Positions 18,660 to 27,034 of a DNA stretch of 64,000 nucleotides are shown piece by piece (within the stretch, counting starts at the first letter, position 1; each line of letters begins with the position of its first letter). The position numbers and the translations under genes are program-made. The notes below the pieces were generated by a model. The model did no database searches and was not told the DNA's origin. It was given only the letters and a program-made list of their open reading frames with translations. The stretch covers positions 248,001 to 312,000 of the forward strand of contig DAOPPX010000001.1 in assembly GCA_035358715.1 (NCBI GenBank), given 5' to 3'. This stretch comes from UBA8199 sp035358715 (GTDB taxonomy: Bacteria; Verrucomicrobiota; Verrucomicrobiia; Limisphaerales; UBA8199).

Positions 18660-21134
18660 ATGAGAAGCACAATCGACTTTGGAATCGACCTGGGCACGAC
18701 AAACAGCGCCATCGCGCTGCTGAAGGACGTCGCCACCGAGATAATCAAAAACAACGCCGACGCCGACATTACCCCATCGGCGGTCAGCATCGACAAGAAG
18801 GGCGCCATCCACGTTGGCCAGCGCGCCAAGAACAAAATCATAGACGCGCCGGAGGACGCCTACGTCGAGTTCAAACGCCGCATGGGCAGCGATCACGTTT
18901 ACCAGTTCAAGAGCAGCGGCCAGGCTCGCAAGCCGGAAGACCTCTCCGCCGAAGTCCTGAAGTCGCTACGAGCAGACGTTCAACAAAGGACTGGGGAGGT
19001 AATAGAGGCGGCGGTGGTGACCGTGCCGGCGGCATTTGAACTCCACCAGTGCGACGCAACCCGCAAAGCCGCACAGCTCGCCGGGTTCAAAGAATGCCCC
19101 CTCCTCCAGGAGCCAGTCGCCGCGGCTCTCGCCTATGGCTTCCAAGTGGACGGCGAAAAGGCCTATTGGCTGGTCTACGACTTCGGCGGCGGCACGTTCG
19201 ACGCCGCCATAATCAAGGCCGAGGAAGGCACCATCAACGTTGTCAACCACGGCGGCGACAACTTCCTCGGGGGATCCGACATAGACTGGGCCATTGTTGA
19301 ACAGGTACTGGTCCCCAAGCTATTAGAGGAACACGATCTCGACGACTTTACGCGCGGCAACAAAAAGTGGCGCCAGGCTCTGGCCAAATTAAAGCGCGCG
19401 GCGGAAGTGGCGAAAATAGACCTCTCACGCAGCGAAAGAGCCACCCTTGAATCCTGCAAGTTTAACAATGGCGCCGGCGATGAAATCGAATTTGAATGCG
19501 ATCTTACCCGGGCCGAGGTCATCCGCGTAGCGGAGCCGGTCATTCTCCGCTCGGTCGAGATATGTAGGCGCGTACTCAAGGAGAAGAATCTGGGCAAAGA
19601 CGCAATTCACAAAGTCATCCTCGTCGGTGGCCCAACACTCGCCCCCTACTTCCGTGAGATGCTCCGAACAAACCTCGGGATTCCACTCGATCACAGTGTC
19701 GATCCGCTAACGGTCGTAGCTCGCGGCGCAGCCGTCTTTGCGGGAACTCAGAAAGTAACCGCCGGCCCCAAGGTCCCGGCGGCCCAGGGTGAGTTCACGG
19801 TTGACCTGAAACACAAACCGGTTGGGCTAGACAGCGCTCCAATGGTCGGCGGCAGGGTCTCAGCCGCAGGCGCACAAGATTTTAGCGGCTTCACCATCGA
19901 ACTCGTCAACGCCAAAACCCAATGGCGCAGCGGCAAGATACCGCTCCGGCCCGACGGTGTCTTCATGGCCAACCTCCACGCCGAGAGGGGCGAACGAAAC
20001 ACGTTTCTTGTCGAATTGTTCGACGCGACCGGCCGCAAACAAAAGGTCACGCCAGACTCTCTCACCTATACAATAGGCGCTGTGGTAGAAGAGCAACCCC
20101 TCATCAACTCCATGGGAATCGCTCTCGCCAACAACGAGTACGACAAGTTTTTCGAAAAGGGACGCGGCCTTCCGCTGAAAGCCACTCGGGACTTCAAGAC
20201 CATTCACCCACTCCGCCAAGGCCAGAGCGGTGAGTTTCTGCGCATCCCGGTCATCGAAGGCGAACAAGAACTCGCGGATCGGAACCGCAAAGTCGGCGAA
20301 CTCTCGATACCCGCCGACAACATACGCCGTGACCTGCCAGGCGGAAGCCAAATCGAAGTCACCCTCTCAATCACCACTGACAGGATCATAAAGATCCTCG
20401 CCTACGTCCCCCTCTTGGACGAGGAATTCCCAGGCAAGATTGAGATGGGCAAGCGTAATCTCACTCACACATTCCTGAAACAGGATTTTGAGGCTGAAAT
20501 ACACCGCTTCCAAGAGGCCAAGGCCAAGGCCGCTTCCGCAAACGCTGGCACCGCGCAAGAATTGGTCGAGCAGGTTGAAAACTCCCCCCTGCTGCGCGAA
20601 GTCGAAGAAACCTTGGCCGCTTCCAAAGACGACGCCGATGCAGCCGCAAAGTGCGAAAAACGCCTTCTCGAACTGAAGCTCAAGCTTGACGAAGCGGCGA
20701 ACTCACTAGAATGGCCCGCCCTTGTTGCTGAGGCGCAGGACTGGCTCGGCTACCTAAATCGAGTTGCGGACAAGACCGGCACGCCGCAGCAGAAGGAAAA
20801 GGCCGGGGACCTTACCGAGCAGACCGACGAGATCATCCGCGAGCGCAAAGCAGACCGCCTCCGAAAGAAGATCGATAACATTGCGCGCCTCTACTACGAA
20901 ATCGTGATGGCTCAGCCTGGTTGGTGGGTGTACCAGTTCCAGCGAATGGAGGAGCAGCAGGACAAGATGATGGACCCGCCGCGCGCGGCCAGGCTGCTTG
21001 ACCAGGGGCGTGATTGCATCTCCAAGAACAACAACACCGGCCTGCAAAACGTCGTGCGCCAGTTGTGGGATCTTCTCCCCGACGAGTTGGTGCAGGCCGC
21101 CAAACGCGGCTACCAGTCCGGAATCGTGCGCTAA
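18660..21134 (+). CDS. Hsp70-family chaperone with long C-terminal extension
   Basis: 824 aa, longer than DnaK (about 640). The actin-fold ATPase occupies about 1-370: phosphate 1 motif FGIDLGTTNSAIAL at the N-terminus, VTVPAAF, phosphate 2 YDFGGGTFDAAII, and the adenosine motif VILVGGPTLAPYF. A beta-rich segment (about 380-600) is in the substrate-binding position but lacks the usual DnaK sequence. The last 220 residues are charged and helical. I infer an ATP-dependent chaperone dedicated to this operon. It sits between a GrpE-like gene and a TPR gene, with a J-like membrane protein upstream, so a full Hsp70/J/GrpE set appears to be encoded together. Confidence 0.92.
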   Translation: MRSTIDFGIDLGTTNSAIALLKDVATEIIKNNADADITPSAVSIDKKGAIHVGQRAKNKIIDAPEDAYVEFKRRMGSDHVYQFKSSGQARKPEDLSAEVLKSLRADVQQRTGEVIEAAVVTVPAAFELHQCDATRKAAQLAGFKECPLLQEPVAAALAYGFQVDGEKAYWLVYDFGGGTFDAAIIKAEEGTINVVNHGGDNFLGGSDIDWAIVEQVLVPKLLEEHDLDDFTRGNKKWRQALAKLKRAAEVAKIDLSRSERATLESCKFNNGAGDEIEFECDLTRAEVIRVAEPVILRSVEICRRVLKEKNLGKDAIHKVILVGGPTLAPYFREMLRTNLGIPLDHSVDPLTVVARGAAVFAGTQKVTAGPKVPAAQGEFTVDLKHKPVGLDSAPMVGGRVSAAGAQDFSGFTIELVNAKTQWRSGKIPLRPDGVFMANLHAERGERNTFLVELFDATGRKQKVTPDSLTYTIGAVVEEQPLINSMGIALANNEYDKFFEKGRGLPLKATRDFKTIHPLRQGQSGEFLRIPVIEGEQELADRNRKVGELSIPADNIRRDLPGGSQIEVTLSITTDRIIKILAYVPLLDEEFPGKIEMGKRNLTHTFLKQDFEAEIHRFQEAKAKAASANAGTAQELVEQVENSPLLREVEETLAASKDDADAAAKCEKRLLELKLKLDEAANSLEWPALVAEAQDWLGYLNRVADKTGTPQQKEKAGDLTEQTDEIIRERKADRLRKKIDNIARLYYEIVMAQPGWWVYQFQRMEEQQDKMMDPPRAARLLDQGRDCISKNNNTGLQNVVRQLWDLLPDELVQAAKRGYQSGIVR

Positions 21135-21145
21135 CTCACCATACC

Positions 21146-21550
21146 ATGACCACGGACCGCGAAGAATGGCGCTCAGCAACTCGAGCGACAATAGACGAGT
21201 ACGTTGATCAGGTCCGCTTCGCACGCGCCGCTCAATTAGCGCAGTCCGACAGATACCTGGAAGCCGAAGGTATCCTGTGCTCCAATGGCCACCTGCCAGA
21301 GAATCCCCACGAACTTGATCTACTGGCGCGCATCGCGGTCCACCAAGGTCGCAACTCCCAAGCACGCCGCCTCTGGGAAGCGGCCCTCTCCAGGGACCCC
21401 AAAAACGAAACCTACCAAGAATGCCTGACCCGTCTCGGAGATCTACCCCGCTTCCGAATTTCCTTCGACACGGTCCTCTCCTGCATCGTTTGGATCACCA
21501 TTGCTTTAAGCATCGCAACACTTCTGTACGTCTTCCTGCCCCGTAAATGA
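21146..21550 (+). CDS. Small TPR protein with C-terminal membrane anchor
   Basis: 134 aa from the ATG at 21146, 11 nt after the Hsp70 stop; the open frame extends further upstream but would overlap the Hsp70 gene. Residues about 25-95 make a helical pair of TPR type (AAQLAQSDRYLEAEGIL, ARIAVHQGRNSQARRLWEAAL.RDP). The C-terminus is one hydrophobic helix (about 108-130, VLSCIVWITIALSIATLLYVF) ending in PRK, like a tail anchor. It may tether the Hsp70 or its clients to the membrane. The stop codon overlaps the next start (ATGA). Confidence 0.75.
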   Translation: MTTDREEWRSATRATIDEYVDQVRFARAAQLAQSDRYLEAEGILCSNGHLPENPHELDLLARIAVHQGRNSQARRLWEAALSRDPKNETYQECLTRLGDLPRFRISFDTVLSCIVWITIALSIATLLYVFLPRK

Positions 21551-22107
21551 AATCCCGGCACTCCAATAGCCTTCTCTTCGTCTGGCGAGTCGCGGAGGTT
21601 GAGGCCAAACACCTCAACGCTCCTGAGCTCGAGCCGGTTCACCTGCTCATCGGGCTGGCCAAAACAGTGGACCTCGACCTTCCAACCCTCGTTTCGAAGA
21701 ACACCGCAGACCGCGACGCCATCCTAGAGGAACTCCTGCGCGAGGTGCGAAGACTCCGCACCGTCTTTTCCACAGCCCAGGTAAGCGCAAAGGCCCTCCG
21801 CCGGAAACTCCGCGGAACACCGCTCGACCAACGCTTCCGTCTGCCAGAATCAGAGTCCCTCCACCGCTCCACTGCCGCCAGGAAGGTCTTCGCCGACGCC
21901 GAGCATTTCGCCCAGCTTTCCAACAGCGTCGTGTACCCAGCCCATCTCCTGCACGCACTTCTCCTCAACGACGATGACACCCGCGAGGAGGCCTTCCAGG
22001 CGCTTGGCGTCGACAAGAAGCGCTTTCTTGAAGTCGCTCGGCGCGAGGTTGTCCCCCTGCACTCTGGGCAGCTCCCAGACCCGCACACCAAAACGACTTG
22101 GAACTGA
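21547..22107 (+). CDS. Stand-alone double Clp-N (Clp repeat) domain protein
   Basis: 186 aa. Two copies of the Clp-N helical repeat are visible: VAEVEAKHLNAPELEPVHLLIGL near residues 15-37 and FADAEHFAQLSNSVVYPAHLLHALLL near 115-140. These match the A...A..(L/I)....V.P.HLL.(A/G)L pattern of the N-domain of ClpA/B/C. No AAA domain follows, so it cannot be an unfoldase; an adaptor or substrate-recognition role is likely. It overlaps the TPR gene by 4 nt and is the last gene of the six-gene operon. Confidence 0.75.
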   Translation: MKSRHSNSLLFVWRVAEVEAKHLNAPELEPVHLLIGLAKTVDLDLPTLVSKNTADRDAILEELLREVRRLRTVFSTAQVSAKALRRKLRGTPLDQRFRLPESESLHRSTAARKVFADAEHFAQLSNSVVYPAHLLHALLLNDDDTREEAFQALGVDKKRFLEVARREVVPLHSGQLPDPHTKTTWN

Positions 22108-22153
22108 CTGGCAACATGTCTTAGACCACGCTTGGAGGCTGCCCTCTTGCGAA

Positions 22154-22176
22154 TGAGCATATTCCATTGATGCTCA
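22154..22176. terminator. Hairpin between convergent operons
   Basis: TGAGCAT at 22154-22160 pairs with ATGCTCA at 22170-22176 across a 9-nt loop. It lies just after the plus-strand operon (stop at 22107) and covers the stop codon of the minus-strand gene ending at 22174. It has no U-tract, so it is a weak terminator candidate. Confidence 0.3.
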
Positions 22177-22869
22177 AGAACCTGGCGCTGGCGCCCTCAG
22201 CTCTTGGTGAGTGAGGTGGAGCGTGCAGCAGTACTTGTCGCCATCGATCCGGCCGCGCAGATAAGCAAAGGAGGGCAGACCTTCTTTTCGCAGGATCATG
22301 GGCTCGTTGCCCTTGAGACCGCAACCCAACCGAACGAATCCGAGGTGTTGCAATCGCTCTTTGCATTCAGTGTACAGGAAATCAAAAGAGAGGCTGTCCA
22401 GGTGAACCACCTGATAGATCTTATGGAGGACAAATTTCTGCACCATGTCTTCCGCCTTCTGGTTGCCCTTGGGGGAGATCTGGATCGGAAGCTCAACGTT
22501 CGGCTCGCTGACCTTGTAGGGCTTGGTCTCTTTTACCGCGCCCTCCGGGGTCAGTTTCTCCTCCACGAGCCGGAAGTGGCACACGGGCCTGCGTTGCTCA
22601 TCGAGGTAAGCCAACGACCGAATGCGCACCGGCTTGCCGATGAATTGAGTGTCGATTTCGGGGTCGGACTTGACCAGGGCCTCGGCGATTTGTTCGGGCT
22701 TCCGGTCCGCTGTCCAGCCTCCGGGGACACGTGTGATGATCGCTTGAGATTCGGGCTCCATTTGTCCGTTAGCCGTGGTGACCAACCGTTTGCTGGTCTT
22801 GGAGCCGTTCAGTGACAACAGGAAGAGTTCTGCCGTGCGCTTTTGAAAGTTGGTCAATTTGATGTACAT
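22174..22869 (-). CDS. Hypothetical protein, last gene of the ligase operon
   Basis: 231 aa from the ATG at 22869 (MYIKLTNFQ); the open frame continues upstream but overlaps the preceding gene. No family is recognised. It is a soluble protein with mixed alpha/beta character. Notable segments are KRLVTTANGQM, VRIRSLAYLDEQRRPVC and a C-terminal RIDGDKYCCTLHLTH. It ends convergently with the chaperone operon. The spacing of 22 nt to the gene with the acidic tail, in a series with DNA ligase and a 5'-3' exonuclease, suggests DNA metabolism, but this is only context. Confidence 0.7.
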   Translation of the reverse strand: MYIKLTNFQKRTAELFLLSLNGSKTSKRLVTTANGQMEPESQAIITRVPGGWTADRKPEQIAEALVKSDPEIDTQFIGKPVRIRSLAYLDEQRRPVCHFRLVEEKLTPEGAVKETKPYKVSEPNVELPIQISPKGNQKAEDMVQKFVLHKIYQVVHLDSLSFDFLYTECKERLQHLGFVRLGCGLKGNEPMILRKEGLPSFAYLRGRIDGDKYCCTLHLTHQELRAPAPGS

Positions 22870-22891
22870 GTGAGTCTTCGGTGGCTGGGGG

Positions 22892-23476
22892 TTAGAACAA
22901 GGATTCGAAGTTCTCCGTCGCCTCTCCCGCTTCCTCGCTGGCTGCCGACTCGGCGATGAGTTGCGAGTCAATTTCCATCCCAACGAAGCCCGGCTTCTTG
23001 AGTTTTCCAACGAGCAGGAATGTGCCGTGCCCATTGGCGAGGATCGCGGCGTCATTGCGCTCAAACCCATCCCGGTAGTTGAACGTCCCGATGTAGCATG
23101 TCCCCGGCGAGAGGTGGGCGCCAGGAAGGAGGTAAACAGACGCCACCTCCAGCAGGCTCACTTCCTCGGCGGTCGCCTTGCGAAATTCGGGGGCCTGCTT
23201 GAAAGAACTTGGCACCACATCCTTCTTCTGTCCGGTGGCGCTGTCCACGACCTCCGCCGCACCGAGAGTAAACTGCTCGCCGGCGCGCACGGTTCGCGCG
23301 ATGTCGCCGGAAACCAGGTAAAGGTTGCCTTCCTCTGGTACCCCGGCCCGCCGCAAGGGTTTGCTGTCCGGGCCCAGCGCCTGGACCCGGCGGCCTCCGT
23401 AGAGATCGTCACGAGTGACCTTTTGCAGTTCGCTCACGTGCTTGGTGCTGTCGATATTGAATGTGCAGGCTGCCAT
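22892..23476 (-). CDS. Unknown protein with SSB-like acidic C-terminal tail
   Basis: 194 aa, starting 12 nt after the DNA ligase gene with a good Shine-Dalgarno sequence (AAAGGAAG) in front, which is rare in this window. The body (about 1-165) looks beta-rich (GNLYLVSGDIA, GTCYIGTFNYRDG, GTFLLVGKLKKPG). It ends in an acidic tail closing with aromatic residues, EEAGEATENFESLF, similar in character to the tails of single-stranded DNA-binding proteins. I cannot recognise an OB fold with confidence. SSB function is inferred from the tail and from the operon with ligase and flap exonuclease. Confidence 0.7.
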   Translation of the reverse strand: MAACTFNIDSTKHVSELQKVTRDDLYGGRRVQALGPDSKPLRRAGVPEEGNLYLVSGDIARTVRAGEQFTLGAAEVVDSATGQKKDVVPSSFKQAPEFRKATAEEVSLLEVASVYLLPGAHLSPGTCYIGTFNYRDGFERNDAAILANGHGTFLLVGKLKKPGFVGMEIDSQLIAESAASEEAGEATENFESLF

Positions 23477-23488
23477 AAATGCTTCCTT

Positions 23489-25003
23489 TCAGGCTTTTGC
23501 CCAGCCTTTGGTGACCTCGGAGGCCCTCCAGTCGTCGATGAACTTCCTGGCCTCGCCCTGGTCGTCCGTTGCCTTGGTTGCCTCCTCAAGCGGTTTGGCG
23601 CGACCGGCGCTGTAATCCACCGTGTGAACGATAAACCGGGGATAGCCTTCCCGCTCCTGCTCCCAGGCAACGATCTTGCGCACGGCCGTGTTGCCCTTGA
23701 CCGACTTGGTGTACACCTCCCGCATGAAAACCTTCGCCGGCTTGCCGTTGGCCGTTTGCTTGAGCCGCAGATCCACGGCGTTCAACTGCCTGAAAGTGCA
23801 TTCGCCCACCGGTTTGTCGTCGCGGATTCGCTCCAGAGTCGGGTGGAATGGTTTGAGGATGAAACCCTGACCCTGGTAACGATAGCCCTGCTCATCCAGT
23901 TGAAGAATGGTGTTTGTCCACGGCTTGCCGTCGGTATCGTCCCAGAGGGCGTCCTCCGCGTTAATCTCCATTGCCTTAACCGGGCGCACCCAGACGATGG
24001 GACGCCCGTCCGAATCAGTTTCGGTGTAATTGGCGGTGATCGCCTGCGCGGACAATTCCTTGAAGAGCCTTTCACGAATGGCCGGGTCAGCCACTCCCAC
24101 CCGGGCGACCAGTTGATACGAGGCGCCGGAAACCAAGGCGCCCATGATAGAGACCACGTTGCCGGTCAATTCCTCCGTGCCTTCCACGTAACCCACGATG
24201 GCCAGGTCCAGGTTGAACTTCGGCTTGATCTTGTAAGCGACGCGGGTGGTCAGATCATGCACGACAATGCCCTCCTGGCCCTTGTCCAGTTGCTGTTTGT
24301 AATAGGCATTGAGTTGGTCCAGACCATTCGCCTCCCGGAAATCGGGGCAGTGGGCCTTTGGGATTTGAGGCAGGCTTTGCAGGATTTTGACGCGCTCGTC
24401 GTAGGCAAGTCCCTGCTTCTCCTGTTTATCGAGGATGATGACATCCAGCGTCACCAGGTGGAGTTTCTCCAACTCGGCCCGGGACGCGGGAGAATTCACC
24501 AGACGGACCACGTCGTAGCTGTGGGAGCGACCAGTACCGACCGCCAGTTCACAGGCCAGCAAGGCGCTGGTGTTTCCGTTCTGCTCCAGGGCCGCTGCCA
24601 ACTCCTCCGCTGCCGGCAGTCCGACCTCCACGGCGCAGGCCGGCATGTGAAAGACAAAGGGAGACTGCCCTTTCTCCCAGTAGAAGTAAGACGAGATGCC
24701 ATCGTGTTTACAGCTGGCAATACCGCGGCTCACGGTGATGCCGCTAATCACGTTGGCTTGGACGTATTTGAAGGCCTTGAGGAACTTCTCGCGATGATGG
24801 GCGGCCAGATGCTGAAGCGTCTGATGATTGAGCGCGTGCATGCGCGCGACCGCATACCCCGGCAACTTGGTCTTGAGTTGCGACGTTTTGACGAACGGAT
24901 TCACGGCTTTGTGTTTGGCAACGTTCCAGCGCAGCCCTCGAACGCCCGCTCGCCGGGATCCTGACAGGAGAGATGTCCTGATGCGTCCAGGAACGCGACA
25001 CAT
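23489..25003 (-). CDS. ATP-dependent DNA ligase-like protein
   Basis: 504 aa from the ATG at 25003; an ATG at 25033 would overlap the prepilin peptidase gene, and GTG codons near 24895 are also possible. The nucleotidyltransferase motifs are in order: SCKHDGIS with the adenylated lysine (KxDG, near residue 102), ALLACELAVG (motif III position), GQEGIVVHDL (motif IV, near 247), and YKIKPKFNLD (motif V, near 260). A C-terminal region of 220 residues follows with no clear family, longer than a minimal phage ligase. It should seal nicks using ATP, whereas housekeeping bacterial ligase uses NAD. It lies in an operon with a prepilin peptidase upstream and the SSB-like candidate downstream. Confidence 0.8.
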   Translation of the reverse strand: MCRVPGRIRTSLLSGSRRAGVRGLRWNVAKHKAVNPFVKTSQLKTKLPGYAVARMHALNHQTLQHLAAHHREKFLKAFKYVQANVISGITVSRGIASCKHDGISSYFYWEKGQSPFVFHMPACAVEVGLPAAEELAAALEQNGNTSALLACELAVGTGRSHSYDVVRLVNSPASRAELEKLHLVTLDVIILDKQEKQGLAYDERVKILQSLPQIPKAHCPDFREANGLDQLNAYYKQQLDKGQEGIVVHDLTTRVAYKIKPKFNLDLAIVGYVEGTEELTGNVVSIMGALVSGASYQLVARVGVADPAIRERLFKELSAQAITANYTETDSDGRPIVWVRPVKAMEINAEDALWDDTDGKPWTNTILQLDEQGYRYQGQGFILKPFHPTLERIRDDKPVGECTFRQLNAVDLRLKQTANGKPAKVFMREVYTKSVKGNTAVRKIVAWEQEREGYPRFIVHTVDYSAGRAKPLEEATKATDDQGEARKFIDDWRASEVTKGWAKA

Positions 25004-25011
25004 TGAGGCCG

Positions 25012-25983
25012 TCAGACGGCAAACCCGAACCATTTGGCCAGGGACGGCACCAGATGATACCGGCCGAGAATGACATACGCCGTGGCTCCCATCAGGTGCG
25101 GCCCGAAGGGGAGGCGGCGGTCGCTTCGCTTAAGATAGAGTCCGTGCGCAGTTCCGGTCATCGAGGCCAGCAGCGCCATTTCAAACAATCCGATATTGAA
25201 CCCAAGAAGAACTCCCAGTGAAGGCGCCAACAAAACGTCACCGAGGCCCATGGCGTTGCGGTAAACGACAAACTCCGTGGTTTCAATCGTGACTAATCCC
25301 TTCTCCATGGCGAGATCGTGGCCACGGCAACGAACGCTGCCGTCGCGTATCTCGATCTCGCCGAGTCGGAGATTCTCCGCTTTCCCATGGCAGATGCAAA
25401 GGATGTCCTTTTGGGGAATGATCTTGGCGAAACGGAAGTCGTCCCAGGGAGTGAAGTCGCAGCCGCACCCGTCGGAGATCGTGATTCCTTCCTGGCTGAT
25501 TTCAAATCGCGTCCTGCCCGCACACGCGGTGCGAAGGAAGTGTTCGCCGAGCTTTTTGACCAGCACAACCGCACCGAGAAGAGCAGCCCCTCCTTCGAAA
25601 TGGGTAAGGACGTTGGCGGCGATATTCCCGTTGGGCATCATCGGGTTGGTCGCTCCCGGCCGAAACACCGCCAACACGATGGCACCGATCAGGGCCCCCT
25701 GCAGGGTGATGGCTGGCAGAAAGAACGTCTGGTGATCATATGCCGCGCCAAGCGCATAGAGCGTGAAAACCGCTCCCAGGAGCCAAGCGGAGAGCGCATC
25801 ACGCGTGAGGCAGTAGCAACCTGCGAAAAAGCTGGCGGCCACGAACTCCATGGCCAGTTTGTTGAGGCTGACCGGAAAGAGGGACGCGGGGCCGAGCGTG
25901 CGGTGCCACGCGACACGGAGGAATAAGCCCCAACAGGCGCCCAGCGCGGCAGCAACGACAAGGGAGAACGTATTTGCAGTCAC
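25012..25983 (-). CDS. pilD: Prepilin peptidase (A24 aspartic protease) with internal insertion
   Basis: 323 aa from a GTG at 25983. Eight or so hydrophobic segments surround two aspartate motifs: AAYDHQTFFLP (Asp near 81) and MGLGDVLL (GxGD, near 246). These are the catalytic pair of type IV leader peptidases, which cleave prepilins at the G|F site seen in the five pseudopilins of this window. The two aspartates are about 165 residues apart, against roughly 60 in usual family members; a soluble segment (about 140-225, with GCGCDFTPWDDF) is inserted between them. The cysteine-containing N-terminal methylase-like domain of PilD is absent. The gene lies between a 5'-3' exonuclease and a DNA ligase. 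Confidence 0.85.
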   Translation of the reverse strand: MTANTFSLVVAAALGACWGLFLRVAWHRTLGPASLFPVSLNKLAMEFVAASFFAGCYCLTRDALSAWLLGAVFTLYALGAAYDHQTFFLPAITLQGALIGAIVLAVFRPGATNPMMPNGNIAANVLTHFEGGAALLGAVVLVKKLGEHFLRTACAGRTRFEISQEGITISDGCGCDFTPWDDFRFAKIIPQKDILCICHGKAENLRLGEIEIRDGSVRCRGHDLAMEKGLVTIETTEFVVYRNAMGLGDVLLAPSLGVLLGFNIGLFEMALLASMTGTAHGLYLKRSDRRLPFGPHLMGATAYVILGRYHLVPSLAKWFGFAV

Positions 25984-26045
25984 GGGAATGCGCGCCCCCT
26001 CAAAACCGAGATTCTCGTCGTTCTGCTCTGGCTATCTCGCACATC

Positions 26046-27029
26046 TCAGGCCATTGCAAGCGACGGCTGGCGGAGCGCTTCAAAGGGAGCAAACCACCGG
26101 TCGTAGTCTTTGAGGAAGGATTGCATGGTCAAGTCTTCCAGCACTTGCCGGAACGCTTCCTGGTTGGGGCGTGGCTCTGGGATTGGGCCCAGGTCGATGC
26201 CGTGCTGGCGTTTGGTGTCCAAATCGGTCGCCTGCAGGTTAAGTTGCGCCTGCGTCCAGTCGGCCACTTTGCCGGCGTTCTTCTTGGCCTCCAAATCAAC
26301 GGCGCGGAGGGCATCGATCTTCTCGGGATTCGATAGCCCTCCAGGGAGCTTTTCGTAGTAATGGCCGAGCGTTACAGGACCGATGCCTCCAATGGGCCTG
26401 ATGCCGTCTGACTCGTCTCCGGTGCAGGCAAGGAAGACCGCCATGTCGTGTCCGGTCAGCTCCGCCTTGGTTGGGAGGAATTCCTGTTTCAGGTACGCGT
26501 TGAGACTGGCAAGAGTAACTAAGTGCTTCTTGTATGGATTGAAGTGGTTGACGTTCTCTCCAACCAACTGCAGCAAGTCCTTGTCATAGGAAACGACCGC
26601 GGCCGATCCGCGCACTGATTTGACGGCGCAGGCAATCAAGTCCTCTGCTTCCATGCCTGGAAACTCATTGTGAGCGCCAACCACGGCGATTCCCAGGTAA
26701 GGAAGGCATTGTGCGAGGCGCTCGAGCTGGCGTCCGAGATAGGGAGACCCGCTCTTGCGTTTATAATCCGGCAGCAATTCGGCGCGAAATCCGTCCTGGG
26801 GCGAGTCCGCAAAAGCGATGATACGTGCAGGCCGCTGTTTGACCAGTGTTTGAAGCTGGTTGAACGTGCCCACGATTCCCCAGGTGGGCTCGCCGGTGAT
26901 TCTGGAAGTGACCTGCTGAGGATTCAGACCGTGGGGACCAGGCATGTAGGCCAGACGGTGAAGGAAGCCGGTCAGGTCCACATAGCAGGTAACCCCGGGC
27001 GGAAACGTCGGGCCTTGAGCGATCTTCAT
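26046..27029 (-). CDS. 5'-3' exonuclease / flap endonuclease (FEN superfamily)
   Basis: 327 aa from the ATG at 27029 (MKIAQGP); the longer frame to 27065 would run through the promoter. Conserved acidic motifs follow the family order: CYVDLTGFLHR, FADS...FRAELLPDYKR, GMEAEDLIA, VSYDKDLLQLV, and CTGDESDGIRPIGGIGPVT (helix-hairpin-helix region). All metal-binding aspartates appear present. It resembles stand-alone phage/plasmid 5' nucleases and the N-domain of DNA polymerase I; no polymerase domain follows. The predicted role is removal of RNA primers and flaps, consistent with ligase downstream and RNase HII elsewhere in the window. It is the first gene of the operon ending at 22174. Confidence 0.92.
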   Translation of the reverse strand: MKIAQGPTFPPGVTCYVDLTGFLHRLAYMPGPHGLNPQQVTSRITGEPTWGIVGTFNQLQTLVKQRPARIIAFADSPQDGFRAELLPDYKRKSGSPYLGRQLERLAQCLPYLGIAVVGAHNEFPGMEAEDLIACAVKSVRGSAAVVSYDKDLLQLVGENVNHFNPYKKHLVTLASLNAYLKQEFLPTKAELTGHDMAVFLACTGDESDGIRPIGGIGPVTLGHYYEKLPGGLSNPEKIDALRAVDLEAKKNAGKVADWTQAQLNLQATDLDTKRQHGIDLGPIPEPRPNQEAFRQVLEDLTMQSFLKDYDRWFAPFEALRQPSLAMA

Positions 27030-27034
27030 GCTCC

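Noticed and set aside
22961..24964. 667-codon plus-strand frame
   Set aside because: Antisense of the DNA ligase and acidic-tail genes, which have clear motifs on the minus strand.
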